Source of the DNA: Enterococcus gallinarum NBRC 100675
GTDB taxonomy: Bacteria > Bacillota > Bacilli > Lactobacillales > Enterococcaceae
DNA: 64,000 nt
Assembly (NCBI RefSeq): GCF_001544275.1
Contig: NZ_BCQE01000006.1
Location: 62,001-126,000, forward strand
Reading direction: 5' to 3'
The position numbers and the translations under genes are program-made. The notes beneath the pieces were generated by a model. That model was not told the DNA's origin. It did not search any database and worked only from the letters and a program-made list of their open reading frames with translations. Positions 35,432 to 44,148 of this stretch are shown one piece after another; positions within the stretch are counted from its first letter, which is position 1, and every line of letters starts with the position of its first letter.

Positions 35432-35466
35432 AAAAAGCCACTTCTGAGTTCAACCTCAGAAGTGGC
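35432..35466 (-). terminator. Terminator of the DUF2798 gene
   Basis: Perfect 12-bp stem GCCACTTCTGAG / CTCAGAAGTGGC with a 6-base loop; T-rich tail on the minus strand (35432-35436). It lies 14 bases past the stop and faces the padR operon terminator. Confidence 0.85.
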
Positions 35467-35480
35467 CCTTTGTATAAATT

Positions 35481-35954
35481 CTATTGAATCTCTTGTACTG
35501 TACCTATGGGAAATAATTTTCTAAAAAATCGTCGTACAATTGGTCCGGCAATCAATAATTGTAACGGTAAAGCAACAACTACATTCTTACCAATATTAGA
35601 TAGCCATGTCATTAATAGTCCTTGATTTACATTCGGATGCATTACAGCACCAAAAAGTGACATAAAGAAAACCATGCCGGCAATCATCATTGATGAGATT
35701 AAACCAATTTTTTTCCAAGCTGGGGTATCTTTTTCAATAAAATGGAAAGCAAATGCTTTCGCAGGTCCTGAAACAATAAACCAATCTAAAATAAACGCAA
35801 CACATATAGCAAATGGCAGTTCATTCCAAGCCAATTGAAAAGCTATTGCAGTAACTCCCACCTCATACATTAAATTGTAGACACTCATGAAGTAAACCAT
35901 AAAAAAACACATAAATGTCGTATAGATCAAACTTTCTTTTTTGTTAATCGGCAT
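35481..35954 (-). CDS. DUF2798 family membrane protein
   Basis: A 157-residue protein with four hydrophobic helices in two similar hairpins, as in the DUF2798 family (MPINKKESLIYTTFMCFFMVYFM start; later KIGLISSMMIAGMVFFMSLFG). Function is unknown. It is monocistronic, with its own terminator; an AAGGAAG site precedes the ATG. Nothing in the neighbourhood clarifies its role. Confidence 0.7.
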   Translation of the reverse strand: MPINKKESLIYTTFMCFFMVYFMSVYNLMYEVGVTAIAFQLAWNELPFAICVAFILDWFIVSGPAKAFAFHFIEKDTPAWKKIGLISSMMIAGMVFFMSLFGAVMHPNVNQGLLMTWLSNIGKNVVVALPLQLLIAGPIVRRFFRKLFPIGTVQEIQ

Positions 35955-36071
35955 TTAAAACTTCCTTTCTTTTTTACATACTTGGTTATTCTAACAAAAT
36001 AAAAATTTTGGTGTAAGGATTTTTTTGAAAAGTTTCAAATATAATTCAGTTTTATTTTTCAAACATTTCTA

Positions 36072-36100
36072 TTGACTCTTCAAAAAGAAGTCAGTACAAT
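36072..36100 (+). promoter_or_regulatory. Promoter of the MFS exporter gene
   Basis: TTGACT (36072-36077) and TACAAT (36095-36100) are 17 bases apart, giving a leader of about 108 bases before the start codon at 36215. Confidence 0.75.
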
Positions 36101-36126
36101 AGCTTTTAGATTAAATCGTACAGATA

Positions 36127-36190
36127 ACAAGCAGTAATGCTTGTCGAGAGAGAGGCGGTTTCTATTTATTTAGAAACTGGCTCTTTTTTT
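36127..36190 (+). terminator. 5'-leader attenuator upstream of the MFS exporter
   Basis: Two hairpins lie between promoter and gene. The first (ACAAGCA/TGCTTGT, 36127-36144) has a GTAA loop. The second pairs 36151-36164 with 36171-36184 (AGAGNCGGTTTCTA with TAGAAACTGGCTCT, one mismatch, one wobble) and runs straight into seven T residues (36184-36190), so it is a Rho-independent terminator placed before the gene. Conditional antitermination is expected, as for many drug-resistance genes. Confidence 0.75.
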
Positions 36191-36214
36191 ATGAATTTTT
36201 TTAGAGGTGATAAT

Positions 36215-37585
36215 ATGGAGAAAAAAATAAAATTGTTAGGCGCTATTATAGCAACCGGTATTATGTCATTTGCTGGGGTATTGATCGAAACAGCTATGAA
36301 TGTAACATTTCCGACTTTGATTAATCAATTCAATCTTTCTACTTCAAATGTGCAATGGGTTACAACAATCTATTTGCTGGTGATATCGATCATCGTACCA
36401 ATTTCTACTTTTCTGTTGAAACAATTTCAAATTCGAACATTATTTTTGGCTGCCAACGGGTTGTTTTTAGCAGGATTGCTGATTGATTTCCTCTCCCCTT
36501 CCTTTTCTATCCTATTACTTGGTCGTTTACTTCAAGGGGCAAGTACAGGAATTGCTTTACCGTTGATGTTTCATATCATCCTTACGTACTCTCCTTTGGA
36601 AAAAAGAGGAACTATGATTGGAATCGGAAATTTAACTACTTCAATTGCACCGGCGATTGGTCCTACTTATGGTGGTTTATTGACCTCTCTCTTGAACTGG
36701 AACTACATTTTCCTCTTCTTAATACCCGTCTTATTGGTCTCATTGGTTTTAGGTCTTTATTCAATACCTAAAATTGCAATTGAAAAAACTGGTCGTCTGG
36801 ATTTGTGGAGTGTTTTGGGTATCACTTTTATGTTTAGTGGATTTTTGCTTTTCTTAAACCAAATTGGTTCTCTTACGAGCGTATTACCACTAGCACTTGG
36901 TATTTTAGGTGCAACTCTTTTCTACAAACGTTCCCTGCAATCTGAACCTTTGATTCGCTTATCTGTATTCAAAAATCGTTCTTTCCGATTATTCTTATTC
37001 GGATTTCTTGTCTGCCAGTTTCTTTTACTTGGAATCTCATTTGTCTTGCCAAACTTTGTTCAAATAGTCCTTGGTCAGGACGCATTCACTGCTGGATTGG
37101 TTATGTTGCCTGGTGCGATTGTAGGTGCTGTTCTAGCTCCTCTTTCAGGCCGTATGTTGGATAGCATCGGACCTAAAAAACCGATTATGATTGGTCTTAT
37201 ATTAATTACTTTTGGCTGGTTAGCGTTGGCCTTGCTATTGCACCTGTCATTTTTGTGGGCGTTTATTGCTGCCCATGTCTTTTATATGATCGGAATCGGT
37301 TGTTCGTATAGCAATATGATGACTATGGGGTTAAGTAAAATTGACCAACATTTGGCCGCCGATGGAAATGCCGTCTTCAACACACTGCAACAATTTTCTG
37401 GCGCTGTCGCAACAGCTTTAGTTGCGACAATGATCGACTTTGCTCAAAAAGTAAGTCCCGATTATATTTCCGGAACAATTTTAGGGTCACAAATCGCTTT
37501 ATTCTTCCTATGGGTGCTAGTATTGCTAGTCGTATTTCTAACTTTGCGCTACTTTTATAAAGAACGTGTACGCCAAACAAAATAA
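36215..37585 (+). CDS. MFS multidrug exporter, DHA2 (EmrB/QacA/LmrB) type
   Basis: A 456-residue protein with about 14 predicted membrane helices, as in the proton-coupled DHA2 exporters. The motif region LLLGRLLQGASTGIALPLMF and the TSIAPAIGPTYGGLL motif C are typical. The longest frame starts at 36137, but that would run through the leader terminator. AGAGGTG lies a few bases before ATG 36215, which is chosen. It probably expels an antibiotic or toxic compound. Expression seems gated by the attenuator at 36127-36190. The substrate is unknown. Confidence 0.85.
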   Translation: MEKKIKLLGAIIATGIMSFAGVLIETAMNVTFPTLINQFNLSTSNVQWVTTIYLLVISIIVPISTFLLKQFQIRTLFLAANGLFLAGLLIDFLSPSFSILLLGRLLQGASTGIALPLMFHIILTYSPLEKRGTMIGIGNLTTSIAPAIGPTYGGLLTSLLNWNYIFLFLIPVLLVSLVLGLYSIPKIAIEKTGRLDLWSVLGITFMFSGFLLFLNQIGSLTSVLPLALGILGATLFYKRSLQSEPLIRLSVFKNRSFRLFLFGFLVCQFLLLGISFVLPNFVQIVLGQDAFTAGLVMLPGAIVGAVLAPLSGRMLDSIGPKKPIMIGLILITFGWLALALLLHLSFLWAFIAAHVFYMIGIGCSYSNMMTMGLSKIDQHLAADGNAVFNTLQQFSGAVATALVATMIDFAQKVSPDYISGTILGSQIALFFLWVLVLLVVFLTLRYFYKERVRQTK

Positions 37586-37615
37586 CCCTTTAAGAAAAAT
37601 AAAACAAAAAAATAC

Positions 37616-37663
37616 GGCTCATGAATGGAATGATAGCTTCCTTTCATGAGCCTACTCTTTTTT
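37616..37663. terminator. Bidirectional terminator between the MFS and tre loci
   Basis: GGCTCATGAA / TTCATGAGCC (37616-37652) with T-rich sequence on the plus side (37657-37663) and an A-rich run on the left that serves the minus strand. It lies between convergent genes. Confidence 0.8.
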
Positions 37664-37666
37664 TAT

Positions 37667-39646
37667 TTAGCGGACTTCAGCAGCTCCTACTCGATCATGC
37701 GCGTGTACACTGCCGGTTTTGTTGATTGTCAGCTGATTGATCTTTTCAGCGTTCGTAAGAACCGTAACAACATCTGTTTTCTTTCCAGCTTTGGTAACAG
37801 CTTCTAGATCCATCTCAGCAATCAATGTATCTACTGTGACAGCATCACCTTCTGACACTTTGACAGTGAATGGTGCTCCTTTTAATTCAACGGTATCTAA
37901 TCCCATATGAACTAAAACCTCTGCCCCACCAGGAGTCAAAATTCCAATTGCATGTTTTGTTTCAAAAATACTTGAAACCGTCCCTGCAACAGGAGCATAG
38001 ATTTTTCCGTTACTTGGACGAACTGCATAGCCATCACCCATCATTTTTTGTGAAAAAACAGGGTCTTCCACTTCACCGATTGCAATGATTTGACCATCTG
38101 CCGGTGCATAAAGCATTTCCTCAGTTACAGTAGTTGCTACATTCGCAGAAGAAGTCATTGGGTCTACTGTTGTCGCTGTATCAGTAACGCCTGTGTCTGC
38201 AAGAGCCAGTTCTGGTTCCAATTTATTTAAGACACTAACTTTTCTAAATATAAAAGTAAAGATGAACGTTACTACAATAGTCACACCCATCGAAAGGAAA
38301 ACCATTGGGTAATCTTCAATTTTGAAAGATAAGAATCCTGGAAGTCCCCCGACACCAATACCTAGTGCTCTTGTATTTGTAGCAGTGATCAACATTCCGC
38401 CAAATGCAGAACCAACCATAGCTGCAAGAAATGGGTAGACATATTTCAAATTAATCCCGAACATAGCAGGTTCTGTTACACCCATATATGCAGAGATTGT
38501 TGCAGGTACGGATACTTGTTCTTCTTTTTTATTCCCACGATGAAGGAACCAAATAGCTAATACTGCTGTACCTTGGGCAATATTTGATAGCATAATCATT
38601 GGCCAAAGATTCGTTGTGCCATAATCTGCTACTAATTGTGAATCAATTGCTAGCGTAGTATGATGTAAGCCTGTGATAACGAGCGGTGCATAAAGACCAC
38701 CAAAAATAAAACCAAATAACCAGTTTAATGATGATGTTAAACCAGCATTTACTACCCATGAGATTCCTGAACCAATTTGCCAGCCGATCGGACCTAAAAT
38801 CATATGAGCTGCTAAAATAGTTGGTAACAATGAAAATAGAGGAACAAAAATCATAGAAACTGCTTCTGGAATCCATTTTCTAAAGAATCTTTCCAAATAA
38901 ACCAATAGGAATCCGGCTAACATAGCTGGGATAACTTGAGCTTGATAGCCAATTTTGTCAATTGTGAAAAAACCAAAATCCCATGTATAATTTTGAGCGA
39001 TCTCCGCAGCACTGGTTGAACTTACAGAATAAGCATTTAATAATTGCGGTGATACTAAAGTAATCCCCAAAACGATCCCCAAAATTTGTGTAGCTCCCAT
39101 TTTACGAGCAATACTCCAAGTAATACCTACAGGTAAAAAGTGAAAGATTGCTTCACAGGGTAACCATAAAAATCCATTGACCCCATTCCAAAAAGTAGAG
39201 GATTGCGTAATGGTTTGTCCACCTAAAGCCTCAAGAGGTACACCTTCTAGAAAATTTCTTAAACCCAACATTAAACCACCGACAATAATTGCTGGTAATA
39301 ATGGCGTAAAAATTTCTGCTAATGTGCCAATGGCGCGTTGAACAATATTTTGGTTATTTTTCGCAACCGCTTTACTTTGTTCTTTAGAAACTCCTTCAAT
39401 CCCAGATACCGCTGTAAAATCATTGTAAAACGTTGGAACATCATTTCCGATAATCACTTGAAACTGCCCAGCATTTGTAAACATCCCTTTAACACTTGGA
39501 ATATCTTCAATGGCTTTCTCGTTTGCTTTCGACTGATCATTCAGTACAAATCGCATCCGCGTCGCACAGTGAGTCACAGCTGCAATATTTTCTTTACCGC
39601 CTACATACTCCAGCAATTTTTCAGCATCATCCCGATACTTCCCCAT
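37667..39646 (-). CDS. treB: Trehalose PTS EIIBCA
   Basis: A 659-residue three-domain PTS protein: EIIB (1-85, phosphorylated Cys27 in THCATRMRFVL), EIIC (about 105-460, ten helices) and a Glc-type EIIA at the C-terminus (about 510-640; VLVHMGLDTVEL holds the phosphorylated His). It takes up trehalose as trehalose 6-phosphate. Its own EIIA domain makes it independent of a separate EIIA and could phosphorylate partners that lack one. It is divergent from the GH65/pgmB/treR genes. The promoter TTGCAA-17-TATGAT (39701-39729) has a cre-like overlap and an operator-like site just downstream. Sugar specificity rests on context. Confidence 0.85.
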   Translation of the reverse strand: MGKYRDDAEKLLEYVGGKENIAAVTHCATRMRFVLNDQSKANEKAIEDIPSVKGMFTNAGQFQVIIGNDVPTFYNDFTAVSGIEGVSKEQSKAVAKNNQNIVQRAIGTLAEIFTPLLPAIIVGGLMLGLRNFLEGVPLEALGGQTITQSSTFWNGVNGFLWLPCEAIFHFLPVGITWSIARKMGATQILGIVLGITLVSPQLLNAYSVSSTSAAEIAQNYTWDFGFFTIDKIGYQAQVIPAMLAGFLLVYLERFFRKWIPEAVSMIFVPLFSLLPTILAAHMILGPIGWQIGSGISWVVNAGLTSSLNWLFGFIFGGLYAPLVITGLHHTTLAIDSQLVADYGTTNLWPMIMLSNIAQGTAVLAIWFLHRGNKKEEQVSVPATISAYMGVTEPAMFGINLKYVYPFLAAMVGSAFGGMLITATNTRALGIGVGGLPGFLSFKIEDYPMVFLSMGVTIVVTFIFTFIFRKVSVLNKLEPELALADTGVTDTATTVDPMTSSANVATTVTEEMLYAPADGQIIAIGEVEDPVFSQKMMGDGYAVRPSNGKIYAPVAGTVSSIFETKHAIGILTPGGAEVLVHMGLDTVELKGAPFTVKVSEGDAVTVDTLIAEMDLEAVTKAGKKTDVVTVLTNAEKINQLTINKTGSVHAHDRVGAAEVR

Positions 39647-39669
39647 AATAATAAACCCCTTCCATTTAA

Positions 39670-39729
39670 ACTTGTATATATATGTTTGTATTTCATGCTA
39701 ATCATAACTTTATATTTACAATATTGCAA
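39670..39729 (-). promoter_or_regulatory. treB promoter with TreR-like operator and cre-like overlap
   Basis: Minus-strand TTGCAA (39724-39729) and TATGAT (39701-39706), 17 bases apart. The cre-like GAAACGCTTGCAA overlaps the -35. Plus-strand ACTTGTATATATATG (39670-39684) lies just downstream of the start point and matches the site before the GH65 gene at 13 of 15 positions. Confidence 0.65.
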
Positions 39730-39909
39730 GCGTTTCATTCTATATTTTTTTCACTAAAAACATTTGTGAAAAACCATCATTCAGAACACGCTTTATTTTT
39801 GTTGATACAAAAGGATTTTCATTTAAAAAAATAAACTTTGAGCAAATAAAAAAAACAAATCACTTTCATTTAACTTTACACAATAATTTTAAAAAACAGC
39901 CTTATTAAA

Positions 39910-39960
39910 TTGAAAAAGCTTACAATATCGGTTATAATCATTTTGCATGTATAGACAAGT
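39910..39960 (+). promoter_or_regulatory. Promoter and TreR-like operator of the trePP-pgmB unit
   Basis: TTGAAA (39910-39915) and a perfect TATAAT (39933-39938) are 17 bases apart. CATGTATAGACAAGT (39946-39960) sits at about +2 to +16. Its reverse complement ACTTGTCTATACATG repeats the treB operator. Confidence 0.7.
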
Positions 39961-39977
39961 AGAAAGGGGAGAATACT

Positions 39978-42605
39978 GTGAACAAAATTGAGATCACTAA
40001 TGATCAATGGCTATTGGCCGACCACATGGGTACTACATTTACGTTTACAGGGACTACCAATGAACGAATAGCAGCATTAAAGAAACAATTGGAAAAGAAT
40101 CAAGAGGGAGGAATCCTTTCCGACTCATTCGTCTTTACTAACGAAGAAGGAACCTTTTCATTAGATCAATGGTTAACCGAAAAATTAAATCGAGCGTTTG
40201 TATGTGGAACTGAAGAAAGCTTTGAAGAGAAGCGTTTGGAGATTCCTTGGCAATTAGAATATTATGGCTATACTCCTGGCAAAGATGAGTACTCCGTTGA
40301 ATCATTATTGACAGTAGGAAATGGCTTTATAGGGTTGCGTGGTACCACTCCAGAAATGGAGATTTCCGATGCCAATTATCCTGGGCTTTATTTAGCAAGT
40401 CTCTATAATACGGCAGAGTCAGAGGTGTCTGATCGTACCATTACAAATGAGGACTTCGTCAATGCACCAAATCTGCAAAAAATTTATTTAGTCATTGATA
40501 ACGAAAAAATCGATATTGCACAAAATACACTTTTATCTTTTAAGCGTCAATTAAATTTAAAAACTGGATTATTTACCTCCTTCGCTGAAATCGAAACCCA
40601 AACTAAAAAGCAATTACGAATTGAAACACAAAAAATTGCTAATATGGAAAATAGTCATCACTACTCCATCCTTTACCGCTTTATTCCACTTAATTTTACC
40701 GGAGAAATCGAAGTGATAAGTGAAGCAGATGGTTCGGTCTACAATTATAATGTCGCACGCTATCGAAGCTTGACAAACAAGCACTTGACCATTCAAACAA
40801 CGGAGTATTTTAAGAGCAAAGCTCTGCTCATTGCCCGTACAAATCAGTCTGACATTACGGTTTGCCAAGCATCACAATTATTTTCTGATGACTTTTCTCT
40901 TGAAACATTAAAATCAGAAAAAACGGCAGAAAAAGTAATTCAAAAATTAACAATTTCTGCAGAGAAAAATAGAACTTATACTTTAGAAAAATCAGTTACT
41001 GTCGCTAAATATCAAATGGGAGAACAAACAACTACTAGCAATCTGGCACTTCTTTCACTACCACGGTTTAAAGAAATGTATGCTGAATCCAAAGAAGCTT
41101 GGCGCAAATTATGGGAGAATGCAGCCATTACCATTGATGGGGATCTCATGTCACAAAAAATGCTGAATCTTCACACATACCATCTATTAGTGTCAGCAGC
41201 ACCCAACGCCTATGAGCAATCTCTTGATGCTAGTATCACAGCCCGTGGTCTCCATGGTGAGGCTTACCGTGGTCATATTTTTTGGGATGAATTATTCATC
41301 TTACCTTTTTATATTCTTCATTTTCCTAAAACCGCCAGAGAGATCTTGCTTTACCGCTATCAGCGCTTAACGGCAGCCAAAAAAGCAGCCAAAGAAGCCG
41401 GATACCAAGGCGCAATGTTTCCATGGCAATCTGGTTTAGATGGAACAGAACAGTCACAAGAACTTCATTTGAATCCTATCAGTGGTGAGTGGAAAGAAGA
41501 CCATAGCCGATTGCAACGTCACGTTTCTTTAGCGATTGCCTATAATGTATGGCAGTACTGGCATAACGTTCGAGACCGATCTTTTATGGAGCAATACGGT
41601 TTAGAATTAATTTTAGAAATTGCTCATTTTTGGCAGAGTGCTGCTACTTTGGATTCTGTCACAGGCCGTTACTCAATCGAAGGTGTCATGGGACCAGATG
41701 AATTTCATGAAAGTTATCCCAACAGTCAAAAAGGTGGGTTGAAAAATAATGCATATACCAATATGATGGTAGTGTGGTTGTTTGAAGAAGTGGAAAAATT
41801 ACGCAATCAACTTTCACCAGAAATCTTTCAAAATGTAGCAGCTAAAGTGCTGCTTTCAGAGGATAATTTCTCACAAATGACCGATATTCGTAAAAATCTA
41901 AGTTTAGAAATCAATCCCGAAGGAATTATTGCACAATTTGAAGGCTATTTTGATTTAAAAGACTTAGACTGGGATCATTATAGAGAAAAATATGGGAACA
42001 TTTATCGTATGGATCGTATTTTAAATGCTGAAGGAAAAAGCGCCGATGCATACAAAGTTGCCAAACAAGCTGACAGCCTAATGATTTTTTACAATTTTTC
42101 AACAGCGCAAGTGCATCAAATCTTAGATGATCTTACTTACCGCTTACCCGAAGATTATGTAGAAAAAAACTTGCATTACTATTTGGCCAGAACTTCTCAT
42201 GGCTCTACACTCTCTCGAGTTGTACATGCTCAATTGGCGGCAATGGTTGATCAGCAAGATCTCGCTTGGTCTTTATATCAAGAGGCTCTCTATTCAGATT
42301 ACCGCGATATTCAAGGAGGAACCACTGCCGAAGGAATTCATGCGGGTGTAATGGCGGCAACTCTCTATATTCCGCTAACGACATTTGCGGGAATCGATTT
42401 TCGGGAAGATGTGATGCGTATTGATCCAAATCTGCCTAAGCAATGGCAAAATATTCAATTTAATATTCAAGTCAGAGGTATTAATTATCACTTTAATGTT
42501 ACACATGAAACATTGACAGTTGTAGCTGACCAAAATACAACGATCATTCTTTCTGGCGCTACTCATGAATTAAAAGCCAATAAAGAACAATCTATCAACT
42601 ATTAA
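39978..42605 (+). CDS. trePP: GH65 phosphorylase, probably trehalose 6-phosphate phosphorylase
   Basis: An 875-residue GH65 enzyme. After an N-terminal extension of about 90 residues come the beta-sandwich domain (ESLLTVGNGFIGLRGTTPE), the (alpha/alpha)6 catalytic barrel and a C-terminal beta domain. The catalytic acid is Glu575 in MGPDEFHE. In Lactococcus and Enterococcus relatives, such enzymes split trehalose 6-phosphate with phosphate to beta-glucose 1-phosphate and glucose 6-phosphate. pgmB next door handles the beta-glucose 1-phosphate, which supports this. The N-terminal extension is longer than in many GH65 phosphorylases. Maltose or kojibiose phosphorylase are the alternatives. Confidence 0.82.
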   Translation: MNKIEITNDQWLLADHMGTTFTFTGTTNERIAALKKQLEKNQEGGILSDSFVFTNEEGTFSLDQWLTEKLNRAFVCGTEESFEEKRLEIPWQLEYYGYTPGKDEYSVESLLTVGNGFIGLRGTTPEMEISDANYPGLYLASLYNTAESEVSDRTITNEDFVNAPNLQKIYLVIDNEKIDIAQNTLLSFKRQLNLKTGLFTSFAEIETQTKKQLRIETQKIANMENSHHYSILYRFIPLNFTGEIEVISEADGSVYNYNVARYRSLTNKHLTIQTTEYFKSKALLIARTNQSDITVCQASQLFSDDFSLETLKSEKTAEKVIQKLTISAEKNRTYTLEKSVTVAKYQMGEQTTTSNLALLSLPRFKEMYAESKEAWRKLWENAAITIDGDLMSQKMLNLHTYHLLVSAAPNAYEQSLDASITARGLHGEAYRGHIFWDELFILPFYILHFPKTAREILLYRYQRLTAAKKAAKEAGYQGAMFPWQSGLDGTEQSQELHLNPISGEWKEDHSRLQRHVSLAIAYNVWQYWHNVRDRSFMEQYGLELILEIAHFWQSAATLDSVTGRYSIEGVMGPDEFHESYPNSQKGGLKNNAYTNMMVVWLFEEVEKLRNQLSPEIFQNVAAKVLLSEDNFSQMTDIRKNLSLEINPEGIIAQFEGYFDLKDLDWDHYREKYGNIYRMDRILNAEGKSADAYKVAKQADSLMIFYNFSTAQVHQILDDLTYRLPEDYVEKNLHYYLARTSHGSTLSRVVHAQLAAMVDQQDLAWSLYQEALYSDYRDIQGGTTAEGIHAGVMAATLYIPLTTFAGIDFREDVMRIDPNLPKQWQNIQFNIQVRGINYHFNVTHETLTVVADQNTTIILSGATHELKANKEQSINY

Positions 42606-42619
42606 AGGAGAGTAACATA

Positions 42620-43270
42620 ATGAAAAAAGGGTTTGTTTTTGATTTAGATGGTGTGATTACAGACACAGCCAAATATCACTATATCGCATGGAAAGAACTA
42701 GCCGCTGAAATCGGTATTGAAATCGACTTAAAATTCAACGAACAACTAAAAGGGATTAGTCGTATGGATTCCTTAGAGCGTATTTTAACCTTAGGAAATA
42801 AAAACGATGCTTATAGTTCAGAAGAAAAAGATGCTTTAGCAAGCAAAAAAAACACGCACTATGTTCAATTACTTCAAAGTCTGACTCCGGATGACCTTCT
42901 TCCGGGTGTCAAAACTTTTCTAGAAGAAGCAAAACACAAGGGAATTCCTTGTGCTATCGCATCGGCATCTAAAAATGCGCCATTTATTTTAGATAAATTG
43001 GGTGTCATGCAGGATTTCGATGTAATCGTTGACCCAGCCACACTTTCTAAAGGTAAACCAGATCCAGAAATCTTTATCCAAGCTGCAAAAGGACTGAACA
43101 TTGAACCTAGTGATGCAGTTGGTTTTGAAGATGCCCAAGCAGGTATTGATGGCATTAAGGCAGCTGGCATGTATGCAGTTGGTGTCTATTCTGGTGAAGA
43201 ACTGCATGGAGCTGACACAATCGTCGAAAAACTGACGGATCTTTCAATTGATGAATTATTGGCCAAATAG
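42620..43270 (+). CDS. pgmB: Beta-phosphoglucomutase
   Basis: A 216-residue HAD-superfamily phosphomutase. The nucleophile Asp and general acid Asp are in FDLDGVITDTAKYHY (Asp8, Asp10), with the typical cap domain and the later GFEDAQAGI metal motif. It converts beta-glucose 1-phosphate to glucose 6-phosphate. It follows trePP by 14 bases with AAAGGAGAG upstream, completing the phosphorolytic trehalose route. Confidence 0.92.
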   Translation: MKKGFVFDLDGVITDTAKYHYIAWKELAAEIGIEIDLKFNEQLKGISRMDSLERILTLGNKNDAYSSEEKDALASKKNTHYVQLLQSLTPDDLLPGVKTFLEEAKHKGIPCAIASASKNAPFILDKLGVMQDFDVIVDPATLSKGKPDPEIFIQAAKGLNIEPSDAVGFEDAQAGIDGIKAAGMYAVGVYSGEELHGADTIVEKLTDLSIDELLAK

Positions 43271-43274
43271 CCGA

Positions 43275-43303
43275 TTGCTTTTCAAAAATGCCCTCGCTAT
43301 AAT
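43275..43303 (+). promoter_or_regulatory. Promoter of treR
   Basis: TTGCTT (43275-43280) and TATAAT (43298-43303) with a 17-base spacer, between pgmB and treR. The regulator can therefore be made without the catabolic operon. Confidence 0.65.
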
Positions 43304-43323
43304 AGGCAAGAGGAGGCAATCCC

Positions 43324-44040
43324 ATGAATAAATTCAAAGAGATATTTTTGGATCTTGAACAAAAGATACTGTCAAACGAATACCCGCCACACTCTCTTTT
43401 ACCTAGTGAAAACCAATTAATCAAAATGTACAGTGTTTCTCGTGAAACGGTTCGAAAAGCCTTGAATCTTTTAAAAAATGCTGGCTACATTCAAAAAAAA
43501 CAAGGAAAAGGTTCAATCGTTTTAGATCTGAATCGTTTTGACTTTCCTATTTCTGGTCTAACTAGTTTTAAAGAATTACAAGATACTCAACGTATTCCTA
43601 GTGAAACAAAAGTAGTCGAAATTCGTAAGATCGCCGTTTCACCAAAATTACATGGTATAACTGATTGGCCAGTTGCTTCTGAAGCTTGGAAATTGGTACG
43701 TCAAAGAAAGATTGATGGTGAAGTTGTCATTCTAGATAAAGATTATTTAGATGCTTCGATTATTGAAGAATTGCCTGAACGTCGAGCACAAGACTCGATC
43801 TATGATTACTTTGAAAATGATCTTGGACTTGAAATTGCCTATGCACAAAAAGAAATCACCGTGGATCCAGTTAATAAAGAATTAAGAGATTTGATGGACC
43901 TTCATCCTGATGATCAACATGTTGTTACTGTACGTAGTTTGGTTTATCTTGAAGACACACGCTGTTTTGAATACACTGAATCGATACATCGCTTAGATAA
44001 GTTTCGATTTGTAGACTTTGCGCGCAGAAGAAAAATCTAA
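43324..44040 (+). CDS. treR: GntR family regulator TreR
   Basis: A 238-residue HutC-subfamily GntR protein. The winged helix-turn-helix (LLPSENQLIKMYSVSRETVRKALNLL) precedes a UTRA-like sensor domain (about 85-238), which in TreR homologues binds trehalose 6-phosphate. It probably represses both arms of the divergent tre locus through the ACTTGTNTATANATG sites. AGAGGAGG precedes the start, and it has its own promoter. Confidence 0.85.
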   Translation: MNKFKEIFLDLEQKILSNEYPPHSLLPSENQLIKMYSVSRETVRKALNLLKNAGYIQKKQGKGSIVLDLNRFDFPISGLTSFKELQDTQRIPSETKVVEIRKIAVSPKLHGITDWPVASEAWKLVRQRKIDGEVVILDKDYLDASIIEELPERRAQDSIYDYFENDLGLEIAYAQKEITVDPVNKELRDLMDLHPDDQHVVTVRSLVYLEDTRCFEYTESIHRLDKFRFVDFARRRKI

Positions 44041-44106
44041 CCTCTCTTAAGTACTAGGCGGCTTTGATTAATTTTAATCCTGCTAACGAGGGCTAAACTA
44101 TTTGAT

Positions 44107-44145
44107 AAAAAAGAACCTTGGCTTTAAAAGCCAAGGTTCTTTTTT
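44107..44145. terminator. Bidirectional terminator between treR and rny
   Basis: Perfect palindrome with 19-base arms around one central base; each arm ends in six T residues on its own strand, so it stops transcription from both convergent genes. Confidence 0.95.
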
Positions 44146-44148
44146 ATG

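Noticed and set aside
36137-36214. N-terminal extension of the MFS exporter
   Set aside because: The extra 26 codons run through the leader terminator and lack a ribosome binding site; ATG 36215 has AGAGGTG.
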